From positions 1 through 64,000 of the forward strand of contig NZ_LGXZ01000011.1 of the NCBI RefSeq assembly GCF_001238295.1: a DNA stretch of 64,000 nucleotides, read 5' to 3'. Shown here piece after piece: positions 37,873-47,415 of the stretch (positions are counted from its first letter, which is position 1; each line of letters begins with the position of its first letter). The DNA comes from Ruegeria sp. 6PALISEP08 (lineage in GTDB: Bacteria > Pseudomonadota > Alphaproteobacteria > Rhodobacterales > Rhodobacteraceae). The notes beneath the pieces are model-generated. The model was not told where the DNA came from. It worked only from the letters and a program-made list of their open reading frames with translations, and did no database searches. The position numbers were made by a program, and so were the translations under genes.

Positions 37873-38885
37873 ATGTTTCTGGCCGGATTGATCGGACTGG
37901 CCGCCATTGGCGGTGCAGCGTACGCGATGAGCGACATGCTGATCGAAGACGAGGACGTGTCAGATGACATCCCCGAAGATGACGCAGAAACCAGCGTCGA
38001 AACCGGAGAATTTCTGGACATCGGCGAAAATGTCGAAGACCCCGTCGAAACCGAGGTCACACCCCTGTCCACTGGTATCGTGATTTCGGAATTCGAAGGC
38101 GATCTGGTGATTGCAGGAGATGACGATCCCGATGTCATTACCGGAGAGGACGGCGTGGATCAGATCAACGGCTATGGCGGTGACGATACGATCCAAGGCG
38201 GAAAGGGGATGACGTTCTGCATGGTGGCGACGGGATGGATACCATCTATGGCGGACAGGACGACGATGTCCTGCATGGCGAAGCGGATGACGACCTGCTG
38301 TTTGGCGACACCGGCGATGACGCTCTGTTCGGGCATTTTGGCGACGACACTCTGGACGGGGGCGATGGCGAAGATGAGCTTTATGGCGGTCAGGGGGACG
38401 ATACACTGGCAGGCGGGGCCGATGACGACGCATTGCAGGGCGGCTTTGGGGATGACGTCCTGACAGGCGGCGCAGGCGAAGATGCGATCTTTGGCGGCGA
38501 CGGGGACGACTTTGTGTTCGGCAACGAAGAGGGCGTTGCCGAAAAGGATTTCCTGAACGGCGGGGATGGGGATGATACCATTGTAGCGGGCTCAGGGGAT
38601 GTGGTGACCGGCGGTCAGGGCGCAGATGACATCGTATTGAGCCCGGGTGACGAAGAAGTCACCGTCATGGGCTTCCAGCCCGGTGAGGACAAGCTGCTCG
38701 TTACCTGGGAGGATGAGACCTCCCCCGAGATTGAAGTGGAACCCGACACTGACAACGCCAATCTGACGCGCGTGATCATCAACGGTCAGTACGTAGCGCA
38801 GGTATACGGGGCCGAGGGGATGACCATCGCCGATATTCAACTGATTACAGAAGCGCAACTTGCGCAATACGGTCACATGGTCTGA
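37873..38885 (+). CDS. Membrane-anchored RTX calcium-binding protein, frame shifted
   Basis: An N-terminal hydrophobic anchor ([19 protein letters not shown]), an acidic linker, then RTX nonapeptide repeats of the GGxGxDxhx form that fold into a calcium-binding beta roll. The frame from 37873 carries the anchor and first repeats ([13 protein letters not shown]) but loses the repeats at 38209 and stops at 38463. The repeats continue in the -1 frame ([12 protein letters not shown]... to a stop at 38885), ending in a non-repeat domain with [11 protein letters not shown]. The junction AAAGGGG (38202-38208) is a potential -1 slippery site. Mutation, sequencing error or programmed frameshifting are all possible. 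Confidence 0.7.
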
Positions 38886-39028
38886 GTCCACAGATTCCCT
38901 TTGCCATTTGACAAAAATGCGCCTATACGCGCCCATCCGCATCGGAATCGGTGCGGTTTTCTCCATGGGCCTGTGCTGGACGACATCCCGGCCTGCGCCA
39001 TCAACTCTAACCCATAAAGGAGACCCCG

Positions 39029-39298
39029 ATGTCGATCACTGCCGCTGATAAAGCACGCGTCATGAAAGAATTCGCAACCAAGGACGGCGACACCGGTTCG
39101 CCTGAAGTCCAGGTTGCAATCCTGACCTCTCGCATCAACACCCTGACCGAGCACTTCAAGACCCACAAAAAAGACAACCACGGTCGTCGCGGTCTGCTGA
39201 AAATGGTTGCTCAGCGCCGTAAGCTGCTGGACTACCTGAAGGGCAAAGAAGAAGCGCGTTACCAGGACCTGATCAAAAAGCTGGGCATCCGCCGCTAA
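39029..39298 (+). CDS. rpsO: 30S ribosomal protein S15
   Basis: An 89-residue S15 that binds the 16S rRNA central domain. The family blocks are [40 protein letters not shown] and [15 protein letters not shown] is placed ideally before the ATG. A hairpin pair follows the stop. pnp, normally the next gene, is about 5.8 kb away here. Confidence 0.97.
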   Translation: MSITAADKARVMKEFATKDGDTGSPEVQVAILTSRINTLTEHFKTHKKDNHGRRGLLKMVAQRRKLLDYLKGKEEARYQDLIKKLGIRR

Positions 39299-39316
39299 GC
39301 GCTTTTGCGATTTTTA

Positions 39317-39369
39317 CGGGTCCTCAGACCCGGATAATCTGACTTGAACGCCCGCCATTTTGGCGGGTG
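39317..39369 (+). terminator. Terminator hairpins after rpsO
   Basis: A first hairpin has the stem cgggtc/gacccg with a 4-nt loop (39317-39332). A second has arms around cccgcca and tggcggg (39350-39369) followed by gttttccttttt. The second, with its T-tract, is the likely rho-independent terminator for rpsO. Confidence 0.7.
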
Positions 39370-39476
39370 TTTTCCTTTTTAAGGGGATTTGAATCCTGGC
39401 GTTGCATTCCCGCATTTCTTGCGGGTCAAACTGCATGACAGCGCAGAACCAACATCGGCTATGCCGGCCAATCAAA

Positions 39477-40571
39477 TCAGACCGTGGCGACAAACGGCCG
39501 GTTGTTCTTTTCGAGGCGGGCAATAAAACTTCTCTGTTGCCGCCCCTTTGGTGTAAACCTTGCAAGCTTTTCCTGAGCACCACGTTCAGCCAACTCGGGA
39601 AACAGCTGGAAGATTTCTTCCAAGGCTTCCGGAGGCAATGTTTTCATCGCTTCTGGTCCAGTATGCATGCTCTCTGTAGGCGTCCCTTCCGCGTAGATGA
39701 TTTCGTGGCCATCGAACAGAAGATGATAATACGTTATTGGCTGAACCGGATCTTCGACTTCAACGTCTGGAAGCTCAGTAAGCTTATGGGCTGGAACCAG
39801 GATTTCTAAAGCTCCGAACATGCGTCTCGCAATTTCGGACACGGCGAGCATTCTGTGTTGGCGGGACACAACCAGATCCCGGCATGGCAGACCAGAAGAC
39901 AATGCACCTGCCTTAATGCGCACAGGGCGCAGCTTTCGGTTTTCGCGAAGCCGATCTGTCGAGACTTCTTTCCTGCCGATCCAACGCAGCGGTTGATATC
40001 CGTTGTCGCGGGTTAAAACCCTATCGCCAGGGACAAGATCCTCAACTGATTTCGGGCCATCGTCAGTCTCGATCTGCGTACCATTGGTGAAGCACACGAC
40101 ATCGCCAATGTCGCCGGTCGTCAAAAACAACCAGCCATGCTGCTGATCCGGGTCAAAATTGGTGAGTGTGATCTGATCAAGTGGACCTGGAACTGTCACG
40201 GTTTCCGTCACGTTCGTGCCAAAGGGCGCTTCGTACACAGCGGTTGTTCCACTGGTTCCAAAATTCAGATTTGTTACAACAGGCGACCCGTCAAGCGTTG
40301 ACTGAACTGTGATTTGGTCGTTGAAACCGCCGCCAAATCCGTTCGAGTTCACATCACCAACCGTGAAAGTGAAATCCTTGACCGGTTTCGAGAAGGTCAG
40401 GGTGAACGAATCCGGATTGGTATCCACCGCATTGTCGGATTGTACGTCGCCGGAACCATTGACGAAGAAGTCACTTGTGAAGGTTGCAGTTACGACAACA
40501 ACATCACCATCGGCATCAACGACAGTCTGCGAACCATTTTGCAGCAACGTGGTAAAATTAATCGCAACCAA
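39477..40571 (-). CDS. Hint-domain (Hint_2) protein, first copy
   Basis: A 364-residue protein with an N-terminal beta-rich region of about 155 residues (TLTFSKPVKDFTFTVGDVN) followed by a Hedgehog/intein-like Hint_2 domain starting at Cys160 (VVCFTNGTQIETDDG). Further Hint blocks are VEDLVPGDRVLTRDNG, LRWIGRKEVS, DLVVSRQHRMLA and HLLFDGHEIIYAEG. No classical signal peptide is seen; roseobacter Hint proteins are often type I-like exported. It is the first gene of the islet between rpsO and pnp. A second Hint protein lies just beyond pnp. Self-splicing or autoprocessing is possible but unshown. Confidence 0.85.
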   Translation of the reverse strand: MVAINFTTLLQNGSQTVVDADGDVVVVTATFTSDFFVNGSGDVQSDNAVDTNPDSFTLTFSKPVKDFTFTVGDVNSNGFGGGFNDQITVQSTLDGSPVVTNLNFGTSGTTAVYEAPFGTNVTETVTVPGPLDQITLTNFDPDQQHGWLFLTTGDIGDVVCFTNGTQIETDDGPKSVEDLVPGDRVLTRDNGYQPLRWIGRKEVSTDRLRENRKLRPVRIKAGALSSGLPCRDLVVSRQHRMLAVSEIARRMFGALEILVPAHKLTELPDVEVEDPVQPITYYHLLFDGHEIIYAEGTPTESMHTGPEAMKTLPPEALEEIFQLFPELAERGAQEKLARFTPKGRQQRSFIARLEKNNRPFVATV

Positions 40572-40986
40572 TATTCAATCCTAACACTATTGACCCGTGA
40601 CGTTCAAAACCAAGCAAACCATTGAGTTCATTTCGTCTTACGTCGTTATTAAGTTGGAAACTTCCCCGTTACAATAGCGCCCTATCGCTTGGTTCCCCAT
40701 CGCCCGGCCACAACAATAGCGTCAGCCTGACGCGGCTTTGTTCGTATTGGCGAACGCGTAAGTCCAGTCAAAATACCGTGAAAACCACCCCGACTTATGC
40801 ACACTCCACAGAAATCAAAAAAAGACAAAACAGAACCTCAAATGCTACGCGGCATGGTGCGATCTGCTTCAGCAGGTCATGCGCATTTAACCTGAACTGG
40901 GATCAAGACGTCATACCCCTCAGAACGTGCCACAACGGATGGAAAACCATTGAACGCAAAGGAAGCTCTATCGAGACGCACCGCTG
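40572..40986. other. Intergenic region between Hint protein and methyltransferase
   Basis: No supported gene. The open frame at 40622 on the plus strand lacks any domain. From 40651 to about 40824 the region resembles 41869 to about 42030, forming one arm of a diverged direct repeat. Confidence 0.6.
40651..40824. repeat. Diverged direct repeat, copy A
   Basis: The start aagttgga and first 16 bases match copy B with few differences. Matching islands continue through cggccacaa/tggccacaa, gcctgacgcggcttt/gcctaacgcagcttt, gtgaaaaccacc/gtgaaagtcacc, and cttatgc to acagaaa/acagaac. It lies 3' of the methyltransferase gene. No terminal inverted repeats or coding capacity are evident. Confidence 0.6.
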
Positions 40987-41739
40987 TTAGCTATCAGCGT
41001 GTTTTTCCCAACGCGTGGCATAGTCACTTTGCGACACGCTGCCGGGTTTCCCTATATCAGCAAACGGTTTTCGGACCACATAATCCAACAGCACCGGCAA
41101 TCCGGGATTAAACGATCCAAGCGGGCGCGGACGTTTCTTTGTCTTGTTGGGGTCCGTCATTTTCACCACATTACGCGCGGCATATGGCCTTAACGGTTGC
41201 CACACACATTTCAGAGCCTCGTAGTTCATCGCATTGACCCAGAAGCCATACACGATCTCTGGGCAAATCTGATAAAAGCCGTGATTGATCCAATTGTTCG
41301 AAGGAGAGTGTGCAATAAACACCCCACCGGGCTTAAGCATCGTGTCAATGTTCCGGTAGGCGGTCGGCAAGTCGAACACGTGCTCGCAGGTGCCACCATC
41401 ATAAATGACGTCGAATCTACCAACCAGAGTGTCAGGCAAATCCCCGGCGAGATCCTGAACAATGCTCGCGCCTTCGAAGTCCGAATAATCCAGAGAGTCC
41501 ACTTCAGAGAACCCCAGTTTCCGAAAGAAGGTTTCCGAGTAACCATCCTCCGAGTTGCAAAGTTCGGCTTCGGTCACGCCGGGCAAGTGTTTCTGCAAGG
41601 TTTCCCTGAACAAGTCTGCGGATGCCGACCGGCGCGCGCCCACCCAGTCCTGCCGCCCAAGCATCAGGAAGTTGCCTGACAGGTCATTGGATTTGACATC
41701 TTCAATCAGGCGCGCAGCCAGAACATCAACAATTGACAC
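40987..41739 (-). CDS. Class I SAM-dependent methyltransferase domain protein
   Basis: A 250-residue Rossmann-type methyltransferase. Recognisable motifs are the early FLMLGRQDW strand, VDSLDYSDFEGAS (acidic motif II), RFDVIYDGGTCEHVFDLPTA (motif IV) and MLKPGGVFIAHSPSNNWINH (motif V/VI). The C-terminal part is basic. It is flanked by the two arms of the diverged repeat, both on its own 3' and 5' sides, and lies in the rpsO-pnp islet. The substrate is unknown; its form resembles FkbM/cell-surface glycan or lipid methylases only vaguely. Confidence 0.75.
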   Translation of the reverse strand: MSIVDVLAARLIEDVKSNDLSGNFLMLGRQDWVGARRSASADLFRETLQKHLPGVTEAELCNSEDGYSETFFRKLGFSEVDSLDYSDFEGASIVQDLAGDLPDTLVGRFDVIYDGGTCEHVFDLPTAYRNIDTMLKPGGVFIAHSPSNNWINHGFYQICPEIVYGFWVNAMNYEALKCVWQPLRPYAARNVVKMTDPNKTKKRPRPLGSFNPGLPVLLDYVVRKPFADIGKPGSVSQSDYATRWEKHADS

Positions 41740-41868
41740 TTGTTCCTCCCAAAGTGGTTCAAAGCAGTTTATTTTGCAGTGAAAGTCCTATTCAGAGGAT
41801 TCAACGTCAACGCAATAGCTCAGCCCGAGAATACTTGAAAATGCGGGCAAGGTTCTCTGCCTAGGGCA

Positions 41869-42030
41869 AAGTTGGATACTTCCCTGTTTCAACGGTATCA
41901 TAAAGCTTGGGTTTCCAACGCTTGGCCACAAACACAGCGCCGCCTAACGCAGCTTTTTTCATACTGGTGAGCGTATATATAGCCGTGAAAGTCACCGTTC
42001 CTTATGCGCAATCGACAGAACCCAAAAAAA
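41869..42030. repeat. Diverged direct repeat, copy B
   Basis: The partner of copy A at 40651, in the same orientation, 1.2 kb away and on the other side of the methyltransferase gene. It lies immediately 3' of the BCCT gene and runs into that gene's terminator. It may be a duplicated 3' flank or an old element remnant. Confidence 0.6.
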
Positions 42031-42053
42031 CGCCCACCGTTCGGTGGGCGTTT
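42028..42053 (-). terminator. Rho-independent terminator of BCCT gene
   Basis: The arms aaacgcccaccg (42028-42039) and cggtgggcgttt (42042-42053) form a perfect 12-bp stem. The A-run before it gives a T-run on the minus strand, after the BCCT stop codon. Confidence 0.8.
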
Positions 42054-42076
42054 GGGTCGTTGAAACACACCCAATT

Positions 42077-43678
42077 CTACATCTTCGATTTCTCTGACTT
42101 CAATGCCAGCCACAAGCAGTAGCACATCATCAGGACCACCAGCGTAAACGGTATCCCTGTTGAAACAGCTGCACCTTGCAGGGCGGACAGGCCACCCCCA
42201 AGCAGCAGGGCGATGGCCACCAAACCTTCGAGCGTGCACCAGAATACGCGCTGTACAACCGGAGCGTCCATCTTACCGCCTGCCGTGATCGTGTCGATCA
42301 CCAGCGAACCAGAATCCGATGAGGTGACAAAGAAGATCACGATCAGGATCAAGGCGATAGGAGCTACAATTCCGTAGAGCGGCAATTCCTTCAGGAACCC
42401 GAACAGCGCGCCTTCGGGGGCATAGCTTTCGATCACCGTGGCGTGCACACCCTCGGCACCGCCGGCATTCAGCATGTCGATGGCGGCACCTCCGAATGTC
42501 GACATCCACAAGGCGCAGACGGCAGTTGGTGCCAGAAGCGCACAGATCATAAACTCGCGCACCGTGCGTCCACGCGAGATACGCGCGATGAACATGCCCA
42601 CAAAGGGAGACCAAGCGATCCACCAGGCCCAGTAGAAGGTCGTCCAACCGTGGAAATAGCTGGTGTCCTCACGCCCAAACGGGTTGGAAAGCGCTGGCAA
42701 ATGCAGAACGTAATCTTTCATCACGTTGAAGTACCGCGAGGCGGCTGTTCCAACACCTGTCACAGCAATAACGAAGACGAACAGCCCGACGGCCATGATC
42801 ATGTTGATCTCACTCAACCGCTTGACGCCTGCATCCATCCCCATCAGGACCGAGCCCATGGCGATAATCGTGATACCGATGATCAGCAAGACAACAACGG
42901 TAGAGCTTGGAGCGATCCCAAAGACCTCATTCAAACCGGCGGCGACCTGTTGTGCGCCAAGTCCCAGTGAGGTGGTCAGCCCGAACAGCGTTGCAAACAC
43001 CGCCAGCGTATCAATGATATGGCCCCACCAACCCCAGACGCGTTCACCGAGAATGGGATAGAACGCGGACCGCAGGGTCAATGGCAGGTTCAGGTTATAC
43101 GCGAAAATAGCAAGGCTGAGCCCCACTGCTGCATAGACAGCCCAGGCCTCAAGACCCCAATGGTGAATGGTGCCCATGACCCCGGCGTATTCATTGCCGG
43201 GCACCGCGATATCGATGCCCAGCGGGCGGGCATTCCCGTCCTCGGCAAAGTTGTAATAGACCGGCTCCATCACACCGAAGAACAGCAGTCCGATGCCGAT
43301 ACCGGCGGCGAACATCATCGCGATCCATCCGGGGTACGAATAGTCGGGCTTGGCATCTTTGCCGCCAATCCGGACTTTACCCACCGGCAGAATGATTAAG
43401 ACCAGGCAGAACAGGGTTATTGCGTTCACGGACAACACCAGAAACCAGTCGAACGTACTGGTCAGCCAGGGCCGGAGCCAGCCGAAGAACTCAGCAGAGG
43501 CCTCTTGGTTGGCCAATGCGATCAGGACGAACCCAAAGATCATAATACTCGAGATCAGAAAGACCGGGTTGTGGATGTCCAGACCAAACGGCCGGACGTT
43601 ATCCTGCCCCAGTTCATACTCTGTTTCGAAGTCGTAAATCCGGGGGTCCGGATCCAGCATCTTCTTTGTTTGTGCCAT
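42077..43678 (-). CDS. BCCT-family betaine/choline/carnitine transporter
   Basis: A 533-residue secondary transporter of the BCCT family with about 12 membrane segments, importing betaine-type quaternary ammonium osmolytes or DMSP by Na+ or H+ symport. The signature Trp-rich region is WTTFYWAWWIAWSPFVGMFI, followed by ARISRGRTVREF and later FFVTSSDSGSLVIDTI. The start at MAQTKK follows AGAAGGG; 31 upstream codons are discarded. It lies in the islet between rpsO and pnp. Together with TmpAB, which would make glycine betaine, it hints at betaine-type metabolism in this organism. Confidence 0.93.
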   Translation of the reverse strand: MAQTKKMLDPDPRIYDFETEYELGQDNVRPFGLDIHNPVFLISSIMIFGFVLIALANQEASAEFFGWLRPWLTSTFDWFLVLSVNAITLFCLVLIILPVGKVRIGGKDAKPDYSYPGWIAMMFAAGIGIGLLFFGVMEPVYYNFAEDGNARPLGIDIAVPGNEYAGVMGTIHHWGLEAWAVYAAVGLSLAIFAYNLNLPLTLRSAFYPILGERVWGWWGHIIDTLAVFATLFGLTTSLGLGAQQVAAGLNEVFGIAPSSTVVVLLIIGITIIAMGSVLMGMDAGVKRLSEINMIMAVGLFVFVIAVTGVGTAASRYFNVMKDYVLHLPALSNPFGREDTSYFHGWTTFYWAWWIAWSPFVGMFIARISRGRTVREFMICALLAPTAVCALWMSTFGGAAIDMLNAGGAEGVHATVIESYAPEGALFGFLKELPLYGIVAPIALILIVIFFVTSSDSGSLVIDTITAGGKMDAPVVQRVFWCTLEGLVAIALLLGGGLSALQGAAVSTGIPFTLVVLMMCYCLWLALKSEKSKM

Positions 43679-44036
43679 TCGATTGCCCTTCTGTTCGCTA
43701 TTTGCAAACGCCAAGGTATTCGGTCGGCGGACGGTTATGAGATAGTTACCCCCTTGGCGCTTTTCCGTCATTTCGACCGCGGGCTTGTTCGTAAGAGCTT
43801 ATACAACCTTGCTATTTCTTCAATTGCATTCAACTTTAGCTATGTGATTGATCTGTCCTGATTCCAGATCGCACAACCCTCCAGAATACTCCTTGCACAT
43901 CTCTCTCCAATAAGCAGAACTTACTGAAACACTCTTTTCGAAAAGTTCACGTTTCACACGTCAAGTCACTGTACCTGACCATTGCATACTTAGTTTTCGG
44001 ACCCATTATATGTTCGTCATCCTAAGAGCTGTCCCC
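43679..44036. other. Intergenic region, no gene
   Basis: A stretch richer in A+T than its neighbours between the divergent BCCT and membrane-protein genes. It should hold both promoters, but I see no clear promoter boxes, terminator or repeat. Confidence 0.5.
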
Positions 44037-44895
44037 ATGTCATTCGGCGTTTTTTCGCGGATGATCGTTCCGGTAATCGTTATCTATTTCCTTTCATCGA
44101 TTGTCTGGTCGCTTTTGGACACCATTACAGCCGGTTATGCAGATACCCTGAGCGAACCGGTCAACTCTGCCAATAATTACCCTGTTTGGTATACGCGCCG
44201 CTCTTGCAATCAAAGGGGACACGCGTCGCACTGACCTAAAGATACTCATTCTGAATGCTGTCAAATACGGAGTGTTTTTCCTGATCGTGTTGGGCGCTCT
44301 GAGTATAGTGGTGCGTGTTGCCTCGGCGGTTTTTTCCCTCTGGAAGCTTGATCTGCCAATCTCATTGACAGCGGTAAATGATGCTGCGGACTCAGTTCAG
44401 ACATCGTTTGTTCTGCTTACCTTCGGCAGCACAGCCATTGTTTTGTACATCATCTATGCGGCCGTCAGTGCCGCGATGGCCGTCCCTATGGCCAGCGCCG
44501 CACAAGAAGCGGGCTACGGCGCACCGAGCCGTGGATTTTTTTTCGGCTTTGGCCGCAGTTTCATCCCGTTGTTCTGCGTTTTTTTCTTCTCGATCTTGCT
44601 TCAGTTTTATTTCGGACTTTTGACAGCGCTTTTTGCGCTTCTGCCGATCTTCATTTCCGTTATCTCGATCATCCTGACTCAGTCTCTGCCGGATTTCGAT
44701 TTAGACCTTATACTGAAAGGAATAGCAGCAAGTGCGGCTCTGCTTTGGCTGAACTCTTGGATCTGGTCGGTTTGCGCTCTGGCGTTTCTGAAACACAGCG
44801 GCGATGCACCTTTGCCGGCGACCAGTCCGCAACCAGGTCCTGAAACAGCAACGGACATCCGCTCACTACGGAAGTCCCGCGAGCGATCTTTCTGA
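44037..44895 (+). pseudogene. Frameshifted multi-pass membrane protein
   Basis: The first frame from ATG 44037 encodes a membrane helix (MIVPVIVIYFLSSIVWSLLD) and stops at 44234. A +1 frame, open from about 44155, reads ITLFGIRAALAIKGDTRRTD and then runs through four to five further hydrophobic segments to 44895. That stretch has no ATG before a GTG at 44272, well inside the conserved-looking sequence. The simplest reading is one ancestral 5-6-helix protein broken by an indel near 44155-44195. The family is not recognised. A short GTG-started product from 44272 remains possible. Confidence 0.6.
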
Positions 44896-45018
44896 GTGGG
44901 GAAACCACCCCAGCGTTAAGCTAGACCTCTTTCCTTTCAACGCATTCTCATGTATGCGCGCGGTATCTGAGACGTTGTGCCCTGACCCTGGCACTCGAAT
45001 GGAAGATAAAGTGGGGTC

Positions 45019-45073
45019 GGCGGCAATGGGGCCGCCATTCAAACGGGAGACCCGGAGGGCCGGGAGTGCTCCC
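45019..45073 (+). promoter_or_regulatory. Structured leader upstream of pnp
   Basis: Two hairpins precede pnp: ggcggc/gccgcc (45019-45036) and gggag...ctccc (45045-45073) with an inner cccgg/ccggg stem. Structured pnp leaders are known RNase III targets for autoregulation in enterobacteria; the same role here is inferred. Confidence 0.5.
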
Positions 45074-45088
45074 TTCTAGGATACGCAT

Positions 45089-47239
45089 ATGTTTGATGTA
45101 ACAAAGAAATCGATGCAGTGGGGCGAAGAGACGCTCACACTGGAAACCGGCAAAGTTGCCCGTCAGGCAGACGGCAGCGTGATTGCCACGCTGGGCGAAA
45201 CCAGCGTCATGGCAAACGTGACCTTTGCGCGGGCTCAAAAGCCGGGTCAGGATTTTTTCCCGCTGACCGTCCATTATCAGGAAAAATACTATGCCGCCGG
45301 TAAGGTTCCGGGTGGCTTCTTCAAGCGCGAGGCGCGCCCGACCGAGAAAGAGACGCTGACTGCGCGTCTGATCGACCGTCCGATCCGCCCGCTGTTCGTT
45401 GACGGCTTCAAAAACGAAGTTCTGGTGATGTGCACCGTGCTGTCCCACGATCTGGTCAACGACCCCGACATGGTTGCGATGATCGCAGCATCGGCTGCGC
45501 TGACCTTGTCCGGCGCGCCGTTCATGGGCCCGATCGCCGGTTGCCGCGTTGGCTTTGAGGATGGTGATTACGTCCTGAACCCGACCGTCGACGACATGCA
45601 GGACCTGCGCCTGAACCCCGAACAGCGTCTGGATCTGGTTGTTGCCGGCACCAAAGACGCTGTGATGATGGTTGAATCGGAAGCTTACGAGCTGTCCGAG
45701 GCGGAAATGCTGGGTGCGGTCAAATTCGCACACGAGCAGATTCAGCCGGTCATCGACCTGATCATCTCGCTGGCCGAAGACGCCGCGAAAGAGCCGTTCG
45801 ACTTCCAGGCACCCGACTATTCCGAACTGTCTGCAGCCGTGAAGGCCGCCGGTGAAGAACAGATGCGCGCCGCCTTCGCGATCACCGACAAGCAAGAGCG
45901 CACCGCCGCTGTTGCCGCTGCCCGTGAGGCGATCAAGGAAGCACTGACCGAAGAGCAGCTGGAAGACGGCAACCTCGGTTCGGCAATGAAGAAACTGGAA
46001 GCCGGCATTCTGCGCGGCGACGTCGTCAAGGGCGGCAAGCGGATCGACGGTCGTTCGACCACCGATATCCGTTCGATCGTCGCAGAGACCTCGATGCTGC
46101 CGCGAACCCATGGTTCGGCCCTGTTCACCCGTGGTGAAACACAGGCACTGGCCGTGACCACGCTGGGCACCGGCGACGACGAACAGTTCATCGACGCGCT
46201 GCACGGCAACTTCAAATCGAACTTCCTGCTGCACTACAACTTCCCTCCGTATTCAGTTGGTGAAGTTGGCCGGGTCATGGGCCCGGGCCGTCGTGAGATC
46301 GGTCACGGCAAGCTGGCATGGCGCGCCCTGCAGGCGGTTCTGCCTGCGGCAACCGACTTCCCCTACACGATCCGCATCGTGTCCGAGATCACCGAATCCA
46401 ACGGATCAAGCTCGATGGCGTCGGTCTGCGGCGGCTCGCTGTCGATGATGGATGCGGGTGTTCCGCTGAAGGCACCCGTTGCCGGTGTGGCCATGGGTCT
46501 GATCCTGGAAGATGACGGCGACTATGCCATCCTGTCGGACATTCTGGGTGATGAAGACCACCTGGGCGACATGGACTTCAAGGTTGCGGGTACCGAAAAC
46601 GGCATCACCTCGCTGCAGATGGACATCAAGGTTGCAGGCATCACGCCCGAGATCATGGAGAAAGCCCTGGCGCAAGCCAAGGACGGCCGGATGCACATCC
46701 TGGGCGAGATGGGCAAAGCCCTGTCCGAGACCAACGAATTCTCGGTCCACGCGCCGCGCATCGAGACCATGAACATCCCAACCGACAAGATCCGTGAAGT
46801 GATCGGTTCGGGCGGCAAGGTCATCCGCGAGATCGTGGAAACCTCGGGTGCCAAGGTCGACATCAACGATGACGGCGTCATCAAGATCGCCTCGCCCGAT
46901 GGTGAATCGATCCAGAAGGCATACGACATGATCTATTCGATCGTGGCAGAGCCGGAAGAAGGTCAGGTCTACACCGGTAAAGTGGTCAAGATCGTCGATT
47001 TCGGCGCCTTCGTGAACTTCTTTGGCAAACGCGACGGTCTGGTCCACGTATCCCAGATCGAAAACCGCCGCCTGAACCATCCGTCAGATGTTCTGAAGGA
47101 AGGTCAGGAAGTGAAGGTCAAGCTTCTGGGCTTTGACGATCGCGGCAAGGTGCGCCTGTCGATGAAAGTTGTCGATCAGGAAACCGGCGAAGAGATCGTT
47201 CCCGAGAAGAAAGAAAAGAAAGAGGAAAGCGCAGAGTAA
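45089..47239 (+). CDS. pnp: Polyribonucleotide nucleotidyltransferase (PNPase)
   Basis: A 716-residue PNPase, the trimeric 3'-5' phosphorolytic exonuclease of the degradosome. Two RNase PH domains are seen ([20 protein letters not shown] in the first; the catalytic [20 protein letters not shown] in the second). A KH domain ([15 protein letters not shown]) and an S1 domain ([20 protein letters not shown]) follow, then an acidic/basic tail ending KEESAE. The length is standard. It follows a structured leader and ends in a strong terminator. Confidence 0.97.
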   Translation: MFDVTKKSMQWGEETLTLETGKVARQADGSVIATLGETSVMANVTFARAQKPGQDFFPLTVHYQEKYYAAGKVPGGFFKREARPTEKETLTARLIDRPIRPLFVDGFKNEVLVMCTVLSHDLVNDPDMVAMIAASAALTLSGAPFMGPIAGCRVGFEDGDYVLNPTVDDMQDLRLNPEQRLDLVVAGTKDAVMMVESEAYELSEAEMLGAVKFAHEQIQPVIDLIISLAEDAAKEPFDFQAPDYSELSAAVKAAGEEQMRAAFAITDKQERTAAVAAAREAIKEALTEEQLEDGNLGSAMKKLEAGILRGDVVKGGKRIDGRSTTDIRSIVAETSMLPRTHGSALFTRGETQALAVTTLGTGDDEQFIDALHGNFKSNFLLHYNFPPYSVGEVGRVMGPGRREIGHGKLAWRALQAVLPAATDFPYTIRIVSEITESNGSSSMASVCGGSLSMMDAGVPLKAPVAGVAMGLILEDDGDYAILSDILGDEDHLGDMDFKVAGTENGITSLQMDIKVAGITPEIMEKALAQAKDGRMHILGEMGKALSETNEFSVHAPRIETMNIPTDKIREVIGSGGKVIREIVETSGAKVDINDDGVIKIASPDGESIQKAYDMIYSIVAEPEEGQVYTGKVVKIVDFGAFVNFFGKRDGLVHVSQIENRRLNHPSDVLKEGQEVKVKLLGFDDRGKVRLSMKVVDQETGEEIVPEKKEKKEESAE

Positions 47240-47260
47240 TCTGCCCCTCTTGCTGAACAC

Positions 47261-47290
47261 GAAAGGCCCCGGCGTTGTCCGGGGCCTTTC
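47261..47290 (+). terminator. Rho-independent terminator of pnp
   Basis: gaaaggccccgg (47261-47272) and ccggggcctttc (47279-47290) form a perfect 12-bp stem with a 6-nt loop, followed by ttttg. It lies 21 bp after the stop codon. Confidence 0.88.
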
Positions 47291-47415
47291 TTTTGTGCGG
47301 GGCGACCATACGCAGCCCCACACTCTGGCTTTGGTAAATCAACTATTAACGTTTCTTAAACGTATTAGCACAACCTTAAGGGTGATTTTGTCGCTCTCAG
47401 GGATGTTGTACAACC

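Larger units (their letters stand above)
41740..42076. other. Intergenic region between methyltransferase and BCCT genes
   Basis: No supported gene. It contains repeat copy B (41869 to about 42030) and the BCCT terminator hairpin (42028-42053). A TATATATAG stretch lies inside copy B. The plus-strand frame from 41907 has no domain. Confidence 0.6.

Noticed and set aside
38130..38620. Regular short repeats suggesting an array
   Set aside because: They encode RTX nonapeptides in frame and are not spaced direct repeats as in CRISPR.
38908..38913. TTGACA upstream of rpsO as a promoter -35
   Set aside because: No acceptable -10 box lies 16-18 bp downstream, so it was not listed.
40622..40990. 122-codon plus-strand frame
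   Set aside because: It lies across the diverged repeat, has no domain and no ribosome binding site. A short peptide resemblance to the frame in copy B follows from DNA similarity.
44948..46234. 428-codon minus-strand frame over pnp
   Set aside because: Shadow of pnp codon bias; low-complexity translation without motifs.
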